A stretch of 5,901 bases of DNA, taken from Planctomycetota bacterium (GTDB lineage: Bacteria; Planctomycetota; Planctomycetia; Pirellulales; UBA1268). The notes beneath the pieces are model-generated. The model was not told where the DNA came from. It was given only the letters and a program-made list of their open reading frames with translations, and did no database searches. A program made the position numbers and the translations under genes. The stretch is taken from positions 1-5,901 of the forward strand of contig QWPO01000022.1 in the NCBI GenBank assembly GCA_003669255.1, in the 5' to 3' direction. Position 1 is the stretch's first letter, and the number at the start of each line of letters is the position of its first letter. Shown here one piece after another: positions 1-5,680 of this stretch.

Positions 1-60
1 GTGAAGTGGAGACGATGGAAGTGAAGTGGAGACGATGGAAGTGAAGTGGAGACGATGGAA
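1..60. repeat. 20-bp tandem repeat array, three perfect copies
   Basis: The unit GTGAAGTGGAGACGATGGAA occurs three times without a mismatch (1-20, 21-40, 41-60). The next 20 bases (61-80) match it at 16 of 20 positions, and those bases include the acceptor-stem 3' strand of the tmRNA. Read on the tmRNA strand, every unit contains CTCCACTTCA, the same string found at the end of the tmRNA gene. The array touches the window edge, so its full copy number is unknown. It is not coding: 20 is not a multiple of three, and two of the three plus frames stop within the array's first 24 bases. It has no spacers, so it is not CRISPR. Its origin (slippage, or remnants of integration at the tmRNA gene) is inference. 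Confidence 0.95.
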
Positions 61-66
61 ATGAAG

Positions 67-421
67 TGGAGGCGAGGGGAGTCGAACCCCTGTCCCGTGA
101 TGTTTCAGCACGGACGTCTACGTGTGTGTCCGGTCAACTTGAGTCTCGTCCGTGCGTCCCCGGCCGACAGGGTGCGTCACGGACCAGCCCGGAACGTTTT
201 TAGCCCCGGCCGTACTAGGCGGTGAACCGGGGCGAGTCGGATTTGGCGACCGATTGGGAGGCCCTTCCGACTGGGGCCATCGCTCGGGGTTGCTTAACTA
301 AGCAGCCAGAGAAAACTGAGCTTCGGCAATTGAAGCTTGGTCGACTTTTAACGTGGCCAGCCGACCAACCACGACACGCAATCCGGGCCTCTTGCCATCC
401 GGTCGATACCGGTACGCCCCC
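67..421 (-). ncRNA. ssrA: tmRNA (transfer-messenger RNA), one-piece form
   Basis: tmRNA rescues ribosomes stalled on broken mRNA: charged with alanine and carried by SmpB, it enters the A site, supplies a short reading frame and tags the nascent peptide for proteolysis. The 5' end GGGGGCG (421-415) pairs over 7 bp with CGCCTCC (74-68), including the G3-U70 wobble that specifies alanine. The D-arm-like CCGGTATCGACCGG follows at once. The T arm near the 3' end has stem AGGGG/CCCCT and loop TTCGACT. Helix 2 is visible as TGCGTGT (380-374) with ACACGTA (125-119), matching the E. coli arrangement. The tag frame lies at 298-327, and the sequence around its stop can fold like helix 5. At about 355 nt, the length is usual. 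After discriminator A67 the DNA reads CTT, so the CCA tail must be added by nucleotidyltransferase. The exact 5' end is predicted from the stem. Confidence 0.97.
298..327 (-). other. ssrA: ssrA proteolysis-tag reading frame (AEAQFSLAA)
   Basis: On the minus strand the codons from 327 read A-E-A-Q-F-S-L-A-A followed by TAG (300-298). The LAA end is the usual degradation signal recognised by ClpXP/ClpAP in bacteria, and the peptide resembles the AEPQYSLAA tag I recall for the planctomycete Gemmata. The resume codon is taken as GCC at 327-325, preceded by TCAATT, because most tags begin with alanine and nine or ten residues is a common length. The frame stays open further upstream, so the resume codon is inferred. 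The sequence around the stop (GGCTGCTTAG followed by TTAAGCAACC) can fold with one mismatch, as helix 5 does in other tmRNAs. Confidence 0.9.
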
Positions 422-515
422 GTCGGGTCCTGCCAGCCGGCGGCCCGAGGGCAGCCGGCAGGTGTCCATCACCCGGACGGCCCCGCGGCCGCCACCATCG
501 AGCGTGGACGAAATC

Positions 516-521
516 ATTGTA
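516..521 (-). promoter_or_regulatory. Possible -10 element for ssrA
   Basis: The minus strand reads TACAAT here, five of six matches to the sigma-70 -10 consensus TATAAT, in the nearest AT-richer patch upstream of the tmRNA. Transcription from it would start near 509 and leave a leader of about 88 nt to be removed, presumably by RNase P. No good -35 hexamer lies 16-18 bp upstream, so this is a weak candidate. The 90 bases closest to the gene are very GC-rich and contain nothing better. Confidence 0.3.
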
Positions 522-689
522 CGAAACCTCAAGGCCTGTATCGGTCGTGCCGAAGGGCGGCCTTCATTTCCTTGAAAAAATGCGGTCTGCGGCCCGAATC
601 GACACCCCTTCGGGTGAATACTCGTAGGAGACGACCGTCGGGCTGCGGCCCAGGCGCGACGGTTGGCCGGCCCCCTTCTCACCCTCTCG

Positions 690-719
690 TTGACGCTCCT
701 CCCATGGCACTCGTACTCT
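690..719 (+). promoter_or_regulatory. Possible sigma-70 promoter for the DUF1573 gene
   Basis: TTGACG (690-695, five of six matches to the -35 consensus) is followed after 18 bp by TACTCT (714-719, three of six matches to the -10 consensus). Transcription would begin near 726, giving a leader of about 56 nt before the ATG at 782. If real, it would exclude the upstream in-frame ATG at 704 as the start. The poor -10 keeps confidence low. Confidence 0.25.
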
Positions 720-781
720 TCTCTCGGCTGCCGCGGATCGCGTGTTCCACGGTCGCCGCCCCCTCTTCTTCAGGCCGTCGC

Positions 782-1825
782 ATGTTTCTTTCGCCCGTTG
801 GTTTCAGCCGCGCCGTTGCGTGCGGCGTTGCGGTGGTGGTCGCGTGCTGCGGCTCGTCGGCCTCGGCCCAGGAGTGGGCCAAGAAGATGTTCACAGTGAC
901 GAGCCATAACTTCGGCACCGTCGCCAAGGGTGCCAAGACGGAATATCGATTCGTCTTCCGCAACATGTACAAGGAAGACCTGCATGTCGTCGGTGTGCGG
1001 ACGAGTTGCGGCTGTACCTCACCCGAGATCACCCGTCACGATCTCAAGACTCACGAGACGGGAGAGGTCGTCGCGAAGTTCAACACCCGCACCTTCCTGG
1101 GCCAGCATGGCGCCACGCTGACGGTCACCTTCGACAAGCCGTTTCACGCGGAGGTGCAACTGCGGGTCGCGGGCAACATTCGCGGCGATGTGACCTTTGA
1201 GCCGCCGTTCGTCGATCTCGGCAACGTTGATCTCGGCGCTGGGGCCGAGCGTCAGGTGCGGGTCACCCGGGTCGGTAGTGCCGCTTGGGACATTAGTGAT
1301 GTCCGCAGTGCCAACCCAAGTTTCGAAGTCAGCCTCTCGAAGCCGACGCGGACGCCGTCGCAGACCTCCTACGACCTGACGATGCGGCTCAAGCCCGAAT
1401 CGCCGGCCGGGTATGTGAAGGGCCAGCTGATCCTGATCACGACCGACCCTCGGGCCACCCAGATCCCCATGGACGTTGAGGGCCGCGTGGTGGCCGCGGT
1501 GACCGTCAGTCCTCAGCTTCTATCGATGGGTGCCGTGAAGTGCGGCGGCACGATCACGAAGAACGTGGTCGTGAGGGCGAACCGTGATTTCTGCATCACG
1601 GGCGTTGCCTGCGAGGACGGCTGCCTGACCTGCGAACCGCGGACGACGCCCGCAAAGGTGCACATCCTTCCGGTGACCTTCCAGGCCGGGAACGCGGCTG
1701 GCCGGGTCGAGCAGCAACTCAGGATCTCGACCGACCTCGGTGAAGGGGCCGTGCCCAGCGTCACCGTGCAGGCCGAGGTGGAGGCAGCCGCGGCGGCCAC
1801 TGAGCAGTCGGCGAGCGTGCGGTAG
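782..1825 (+). CDS. Secreted DUF1573 protein with three Ig-like repeats
   Basis: Predicted exported protein of 347 aa with unknown biochemical role. Residues 1-30 form a Sec signal peptide: arginine at 10, a hydrophobic core AVACGVAVVVACC, and likely cleavage after SASA before Q30. Residues about 37-130 match DUF1573, with HNFGTV and the signature SCGCT (C76, C78) ahead of a GEVVAKFNT stretch. Two diverged repeats of the same beta-sandwich pattern follow, at about 137-236 (FVDLGNVDLG) and 239-334 (LLSMGAVKCG). The third keeps a cysteine group (C271, C277, C281, C284) at the place equivalent to SCGCT. DUF1573 is related to ASPM/SPD-2/Hydin-type Ig-like domains and is common in Bacteroidota and Planctomycetota. 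The start at 782 is chosen because it gives a normal signal peptide; an in-frame ATG at 704 would add 26 residues. Neither has a clear Shine-Dalgarno site. Confidence 0.88.
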   Translation: MFLSPVGFSRAVACGVAVVVACCGSSASAQEWAKKMFTVTSHNFGTVAKGAKTEYRFVFRNMYKEDLHVVGVRTSCGCTSPEITRHDLKTHETGEVVAKFNTRTFLGQHGATLTVTFDKPFHAEVQLRVAGNIRGDVTFEPPFVDLGNVDLGAGAERQVRVTRVGSAAWDISDVRSANPSFEVSLSKPTRTPSQTSYDLTMRLKPESPAGYVKGQLILITTDPRATQIPMDVEGRVVAAVTVSPQLLSMGAVKCGGTITKNVVVRANRDFCITGVACEDGCLTCEPRTTPAKVHILPVTFQAGNAAGRVEQQLRISTDLGEGAVPSVTVQAEVEAAAAATEQSASVR

Positions 1826-1831
1826 TTCCCG

Positions 1832-2998
1832 TCAGCCGCGGGTGGCCAGCGGCGCGTAGTGCCGGGCGGCGGGCCCGGAGTAGACCGACAGTGGCCTGAT
1901 GATCCGGTTGTCGCCGATCTGTTCGATCACGTGGGCCGTCCAGCCGCTCATTCGCGCGACCACGAAGATGGGCGTGAACACCTTCACAGGGAGGCCGAGC
2001 GCGTGGTACACGCGGGCCGCCGGCCAATCGAGGTTGGGTTTGAGGGCCTTCTTGTCGAGCATGATCCGCTCGACTCGATCGGCGAGTTCCTCGAGCCGTT
2101 CGGCATCGGTGCCGCGGACCATGGCCCGGCACATGCTGCCGAGCAACTTGGCCCGCACGTCGCCATCCTTGTAGACGCGGTGGCCAAATCCCATCACCAC
2201 GCGCTTGGCGGCGAACTGCTCGTGCACCCAGGCGTCGGCCCGGTCGGCCGAGCCGATCTCGCCGAGGACTTCCAGCACCTTCTCGTTGGCACCACCGTGG
2301 AGCGGCCCCTTGAGGGCGCCGATGGCAGCGGTGATGGCGGAGTGGATGTCGGAGCCGGTCGAGGCCACGGTGCGGGCGGCAAACGTGGAGGCGTTGAACT
2401 CGTGCTCCGCGTAGAGCACCAGCGTCGTGCCGAAGATGGCCGCGTGGGCTGGCGAGGGCTCGCGGCCGGTGAGCCGCTGGAGCAGGGCGCGGGCGATCGG
2501 GCCATCAGGCCAAGGCTGTGGCGGGCGACCGCTCGTGAGGTCGATCCAAGCGGCAAGGATCGCCGGCGTGAGCCCGAGGAGCTGCTCGGCCTGGGCGAGC
2601 AGGGTCGCCCGAGGGCCGGGCGTGTCATCCCGTTCCACGAGGCCGAGCATGCTGATGCCGGTCCGCAGCGCGTCCATCACCGAAGCCTGGGGGCTGGCCT
2701 GGGCGAGGCGACTGAGGGCGTCGAGCACGGCTGGGTCCAGCGACCGGGCAGCTGCCGAGAGCCGCTCCGAGAATGCCGCATGCTCTGCACGCGTCGGCAG
2801 ATCGCCGTGAAGGAGCAGCCAAGCCACCTCCTCGAAGTCGCCGGCCGTTGCTAGCGGTTCGATGTCGTAGCCGCGGTAGCGGAGCGTGCCGTCCAGCGAG
2901 CAGATTGAGGTCTGGCCGGCGATCACGCCGGCGAGTCCCTTGGCGAACTCGGTCGCGGCTTTGGCCGGGGATGCGGTTGCAGGCTGGGGGGCTGCCAT
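1832..2998 (-). CDS. prpC: 2-methylcitrate synthase / citrate synthase family protein
   Basis: Predicted cytoplasmic enzyme of 388 aa, a normal length for short bacterial citrate synthases and PrpC. It would condense propionyl-CoA (or acetyl-CoA) with oxaloacetate. Visible motifs in order: GLAGVIAGQTSICSLDG (21-37) and LRYRGYDI (39-46); YAEHEFNASTFAAR (196-209); GPLHGGANE (231-239) with catalytic H234; GFGHRVYK (270-277) with H273; PNLDWP (321-326) with catalytic D324; and NRIIRPLSVYSGP (364-376). All three catalytic residues are present. It lies directly downstream of prpB, which favours 2-methylcitrate synthase over housekeeping citrate synthase; sequence alone cannot separate the two and many family members take both substrates. 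The ATG at 2998 overlaps the prpB stop as TGATG. GTG at 3001 would add one residue and is the alternative start. Confidence 0.88.
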   Translation of the reverse strand: MAAPQPATASPAKAATEFAKGLAGVIAGQTSICSLDGTLRYRGYDIEPLATAGDFEEVAWLLLHGDLPTRAEHAAFSERLSAAARSLDPAVLDALSRLAQASPQASVMDALRTGISMLGLVERDDTPGPRATLLAQAEQLLGLTPAILAAWIDLTSGRPPQPWPDGPIARALLQRLTGREPSPAHAAIFGTTLVLYAEHEFNASTFAARTVASTGSDIHSAITAAIGALKGPLHGGANEKVLEVLGEIGSADRADAWVHEQFAAKRVVMGFGHRVYKDGDVRAKLLGSMCRAMVRGTDAERLEELADRVERIMLDKKALKPNLDWPAARVYHALGLPVKVFTPIFVVARMSGWTAHVIEQIGDNRIIRPLSVYSGPAARHYAPLATRG

Positions 2999-3945
2999 CA
3001 CGTGGGCTCCTCAGGATTCAGCGCCCCGGCGAACCGATGCCGCTCCGGGTGCTTGGGGTCGTAGTCGAGCAGTTCGTAGAGTTCCTGCCGAGACTGCATG
3101 AGGTCGAGCAGGCTTTCCTGCGTGCCCTCCTCTGCGATGAGGGCGAGGCCGGCCTCCATCGCCTTCATGGCCAGCCGCATGAGCGTCACGGGGTAGAGCA
3201 CGGCCGTGAAGCCGAGATCGGCAAGGTCGGGAATCGAGATCAGGGGGCTCGTGCCGAACTCGGTCATGTTGGCCAGCAGCGGGATTGAGCCGGCAAACTC
3301 GCGGCCCACCCGGCCGAACTCGTCCCGCGACTGGAGGGCTTCGGGAAAGAGCCAGTCGGCGCCGGCGGCTTGGTAGACATGGAGCCGGGCGAGGCAGTCG
3401 TCGAGGCCGTGCACGCTTCGCGAGTCGCAGCGGCCGATGATCACCGTGCCGGCGTCGCAGCGTCCTGCAGCCGCGGCGGCGAGTTTGTCCGCCATCTCGC
3501 CCGGATCGATCACCTGCTTACCGGCGAGGTGGCCACACCGCTTATCGGCTCCGCGCTGGTCCTCGAGCTGGATCGCGGCCGCGCCGGCCGCCTCCAGCAG
3601 CCGGACGGTCTCCTCGACGTCCCGTGGCCCACCGAAGCCGGTGTCGGCATCGACGACGACCGGGACCGAGACTGCGCGGGCGAGGATACGGGTCTGTTCC
3701 AAGAGCTGGTCCCGGCTGAACAAACCGATGTCGGGCACACCGAGCGTCCCCGCGGAAAATGCGGCTCCGGAGAGGTAGATCGCATCGAATCCGGCCGACT
3801 CAACGAGTTTGGCGGCGAGGGCGAACGGGGCGCCGACGATGCCGAGCGTCTCCGTGGCGGCGGCCCGGCGGAGTGCTGCTCCCCCGGGGGCGGTCGCGGG
3901 GCCGTCCGGTGCGGGGCGGAGAACTGCTGGTCGTGGGGCGGCCAT
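2998..3945 (-). CDS. prpB: Methylisocitrate lyase (isocitrate lyase/PEP mutase superfamily)
   Basis: Predicted cytoplasmic TIM-barrel lyase of 315 aa that would split 2-methylisocitrate into pyruvate and succinate, the last step of the 2-methylcitrate cycle. Motifs in order: YLSGAA (57-62); VVDADTGFGG (97-106) with metal-binding D99 and D101; LEDQ (127-130) with E128; the lyase signature KRCGHL (135-140) with catalytic C137; IIGRCDSR (169-176), where most PrpB proteins have ARTDAR, though the substrate-contacting arginine and the aspartate remain; FPEAL (200-204); ANMTEFG (225-231), typical of methylisocitrate rather than plain isocitrate lyase. The end carries GTQ and MQSRQELYELL as in E. 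coli PrpB. The N-terminus has about 20 extra Ala/Pro-rich residues. The ATG at 3945 has AAGGA five bases upstream. First gene of the prpB-prpC pair. A different C-C lyase of this superfamily is possible but less likely. Confidence 0.9.
   Translation of the reverse strand: MAAPRPAVLRPAPDGPATAPGGAALRRAAATETLGIVGAPFALAAKLVESAGFDAIYLSGAAFSAGTLGVPDIGLFSRDQLLEQTRILARAVSVPVVVDADTGFGGPRDVEETVRLLEAAGAAAIQLEDQRGADKRCGHLAGKQVIDPGEMADKLAAAAAGRCDAGTVIIGRCDSRSVHGLDDCLARLHVYQAAGADWLFPEALQSRDEFGRVGREFAGSIPLLANMTEFGTSPLISIPDLADLGFTAVLYPVTLMRLAMKAMEAGLALIAEEGTQESLLDLMQSRQELYELLDYDPKHPERHRFAGALNPEEPT
3007..3012 (-). promoter_or_regulatory. Ribosome binding site of prpC, inside the end of prpB
   Basis: The minus strand reads GAGGAG here, within the last codons of prpB. 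It is 8 bases from the ATG at 2998 and 5 from the GTG at 3001. Spacing slightly favours ATG. Together with the TGATG overlap this suggests translational coupling, so lyase and synthase are probably made in linked amounts. Confidence 0.7.
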
Positions 3946-3950
3946 CGGTA

Positions 3951-3955
3951 TCCTT
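3951..3955 (-). promoter_or_regulatory. Ribosome binding site of prpB
   Basis: The minus strand reads AAGGA, 5 bases before the ATG at 3945. It supports this start, although the first 20 or so residues are not conserved in type with shorter PrpB proteins. Confidence 0.65.
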
Positions 3956-3984
3956 GGGCGGTGGATGGATCAGTCGGCGAGGCG

Positions 3985-3990
3985 TTTATA
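3985..3990 (-). promoter_or_regulatory. Possible -10 element for the prpB-prpC operon
   Basis: In the 46-bp gap between two divergent genes the minus strand reads TATAAA, five of six matches to the -10 consensus, in a GTTTATA patch that stands out from GC-rich surroundings. Transcription would start near 3978, giving a leader of about 32 nt before prpB. The hexamer 17 bp upstream (TTTCAC) is a poor -35 and would lie inside the divergent gene, so an activator may be needed. The site sits 1 base before that gene's ATG, so the two genes could hardly be fully expressed at once. Confidence 0.4.
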
Positions 3991-3991
3991 G

Positions 3992-5623
3992 ATGCACGGC
4001 GCGACGGGTGAAAGCGGCGGTGACGGCACGGCGGGCTGGGCTCGTGGTGCCGCTGAATGTCTTCTGATCGCGGCGGTCTTCGCAGCCGCAGGGGCGTGGC
4101 CCGCGCCCGATGTCAACGAGGCCGTCTACCTGACGAAGGCACGGCACGCCGCTGATCCGCTGTGGGGCCGCGGCGACTTTTTCCTTGAGACTCCCGACGC
4201 CCACGGCATCTTCTACCTGGTCGCCGGCCCGATCGCCGCGGCCGTGCCGCTCGAGCAAGCCGCATGGATTGGCCGCATCGCCGGATGGGTGTTGCTGGCG
4301 GTTGGTTTTCGGCATGCGGCCGCAGCCCTCCTCTCGTCCGGCTGGGCTCATGTCGTCGCAGCGTGCGCGTTCTCCTTCGCCCTTCGCAACACGACGGCGG
4401 CGGGTGAGTGGGTGATCGGGGGATGCGAGGCGAAAGTGTTCGCCTGGGCGTTCGTGCTTGGCGGCCTTGGCGAGGTCGCCGCAGGGAGGTTTACCGCAGC
4501 GTTGTGTCTCGCGGGCATCGGCACGGCGTTTCACCCGATCGTCGGCGGCTGGGCCTTGGCCGCAACCGTGGTCACGTGGGTCGTGAGCCGGATGCAGACG
4601 GAACCGTTCGAAGAAGGCGGCCAGCGCTCACGTGGGTGGCCTTTCTGGTGGCATGCCACCTTGGTGACGGTGGGCGTTGCTGCGGCGGCGGCCGGCGTGG
4701 TGCCGGCGCTCGGACTCGCAGCGGGCGCCGATGCGGTCACTCGGGCCGCGGCGGCGAAGATCTACGTCGTCGACAGGCTCTCGCATCACCTGCTTCCGCG
4801 GACATTCGCTGACGGGATGATTGCGAGGCACCTGCTCGCCGTCGCAGTGTGGTGGCTGCTCGCGCGGCTTCTGCCCCCGTCGGTGCCACGTCGGCGGATC
4901 GCGACGTTCACCCTGGCGTCCCTGGGAATCTCCGCGGCTGGAATCGGCATCTCGCTGCTCGAGCCGTGGGCTCCGGGTGCAACCTATTCGCTCCTTCGCT
5001 TCTACTGGTTTCGGCTTGCCGATGTGGCCGTGCCGTTTGCCCTGGCGATGACCCTCGCTGCGGTGTTGGAGGACGGCGCGGCCTGCTTGCGCGTGGTTCC
5101 ATGCAGGCCACGATGGCTGCGGGTGGCAGCGATCGGCCTGCTGGCAGTCGATCTCGGCCTGCAGAGCTTTCACTGGCCTCTGACCGGTCGCGACACGGTC
5201 GTGCCGAGGGCTGACGGAAAACTCGCGGCGCTGGCCTGGGCCGACATCTGCGATTGGGTGACGGAGCACGCCCCGCCAGACGCCTGCTTCCTCACGCCCC
5301 GCGGATCGGCGAGTTTTACCTGGCGGACGGGCCGCCGCGAGGTGGTGTCGTGGAAGAATAGCCCGCAGGACGCTGCATCGCTTGTCGAGTGGCGAAAGCG
5401 GATCACGGACTGTTTTTCGAGATCGGGTTCGCTCGCGGAGATGGAACGATCCACCGTCTCACTCGGTCCTGATCGGCTTCGCGACGTTGCGGCGCGATAT
5501 GGCGCGGACCACGCCGTCGTACCGCTCGATGCTCCGCTCATCGAGTCGATTCCCGGCAAGCGGCTCCACGCCAACAGCGTTTACGCGGTCTATCGGCTGC
5601 CTGTGGACCAGGCCGGAAAGTAG
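3992..5623 (+). CDS. Multi-pass membrane protein, probable DUF6798 family
   Basis: Predicted inner-membrane protein of 543 aa, function unknown. Hydrophobic segments lie at about 20-36, 71-88, 93-108, 114-131, 144-162, 166-196 (possibly two), 221-246, 278-296, 303-324, 335-358 and 377-394, so about ten or eleven helices. The first loop (about 37-70) has NEAVYLTKARHAADP, FFLETPDAHGIFY, a layout resembling GT-C type glycosyltransferases, but I cannot confirm a catalytic DxD or ExD motif. After the last helix is a soluble region of about 150 residues with WADICDWVTEHAPPDACFLTPR (split here as WADICDWV at 416-423, FLTPR at 433-437), SFTWRTGRREVVSWKNSPQD (441-460) and VEWRKR. From memory this matches the planctomycete DUF6798 domain. 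The ATG at 3992 has a weak GAGG 9 bases upstream (3979-3982). It is divergent from prpB with 46 bp between; no functional link is evident. Confidence 0.8.
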   Translation: MHGATGESGGDGTAGWARGAAECLLIAAVFAAAGAWPAPDVNEAVYLTKARHAADPLWGRGDFFLETPDAHGIFYLVAGPIAAAVPLEQAAWIGRIAGWVLLAVGFRHAAAALLSSGWAHVVAACAFSFALRNTTAAGEWVIGGCEAKVFAWAFVLGGLGEVAAGRFTAALCLAGIGTAFHPIVGGWALAATVVTWVVSRMQTEPFEEGGQRSRGWPFWWHATLVTVGVAAAAAGVVPALGLAAGADAVTRAAAAKIYVVDRLSHHLLPRTFADGMIARHLLAVAVWWLLARLLPPSVPRRRIATFTLASLGISAAGIGISLLEPWAPGATYSLLRFYWFRLADVAVPFALAMTLAAVLEDGAACLRVVPCRPRWLRVAAIGLLAVDLGLQSFHWPLTGRDTVVPRADGKLAALAWADICDWVTEHAPPDACFLTPRGSASFTWRTGRREVVSWKNSPQDAASLVEWRKRITDCFSRSGSLAEMERSTVSLGPDRLRDVAARYGADHAVVPLDAPLIESIPGKRLHANSVYAVYRLPVDQAGK

Positions 5624-5640
5624 CGCAGGTTTAAGCTGCG
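5624..5640 (+). terminator. Short hairpin just after the membrane protein stop
   Basis: CGCAG (5624-5628) pairs with CTGCG (5636-5640) around the loop GTTTAAG, starting on the base after the stop codon. No T-tract follows, so it is not a standard intrinsic terminator. It may protect the mRNA 3' end or be chance. Confidence 0.25.
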
Positions 5641-5666
5641 ACAAGCATCCCCTCGTTGGAAACCCG

Positions 5667-5680
5667 CGCTCCTAGGAGCG
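5667..5680. repeat. Perfect 14-bp palindrome
   Basis: CGCTCCTAGGAGCG is its own reverse complement. As RNA it gives a 5-bp stem with a CTAG loop on either strand, with no T-tract after it. It lies in the non-coding stretch 27 bp past the preceding hairpin, so it could be part of a bidirectional termination region, a protein-binding site or a dispersed intergenic repeat unit. Confidence 0.5.

Larger units (their letters stand above)
422..781. other. Divergent intergenic region between ssrA and the DUF1573 gene
   Basis: This 360-bp stretch separates two divergent genes. The DUF1573 reading frame is open back to about 353, but that part overlaps the tmRNA gene and looks like chance openness in GC-rich DNA. 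Next to the tmRNA 5' end is a strong inverted repeat, CCTGCC (429-434) with GGCAGG (457-462), which would lie in the pre-tmRNA 5' leader. A small hairpin, CACCC (603-607) with GGGTG (612-616) around a CTTC loop, is also present. The only AT-richer patches are near 511-530 and 565-582. I see no other gene. Confidence 0.6.

Noticed and set aside
1..80. CRISPR array or coding repeat
   Set aside because: Units are directly adjacent with no spacers, and 20-bp periodicity with early stop codons excludes a repeat protein.
603..616. Hairpin CACCC/GGGTG as a terminator or riboswitch part
   Set aside because: The stem is only 5 bp, there is no T-tract and no conserved aptamer sequence around it.
215..682. 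Minus-strand open frame of 155 codons across the 5' part of ssrA and the intergenic region
   Set aside because: It covers the tmRNA structural core and its leader, shows no protein motif, and is Arg/Ser/Pro-rich. Its final residues are in a different frame from the real tag peptide.
353..781. Upstream extension of the DUF1573 reading frame by 143 codons
   Set aside because: It would overlap the tmRNA gene and push the signal peptide into the middle of the protein. The extension has no domain-like content.
1006..1200. Small plus-strand frames inside the DUF1573 gene and similar short frames inside prpB and the membrane gene
   Set aside because: They are out-of-frame shadows with strongly biased composition (mostly Arg, Ser, Ala) and no ribosome binding site.
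1859..2854. Long open frame on the plus strand (331 codons) opposite prpC
   Set aside because: It lies wholly antisense to a gene with all citrate synthase catalytic motifs. Its product is rich in Gly, Arg, His and Glu with no family motif, as expected for an open antisense frame in GC-rich DNA.
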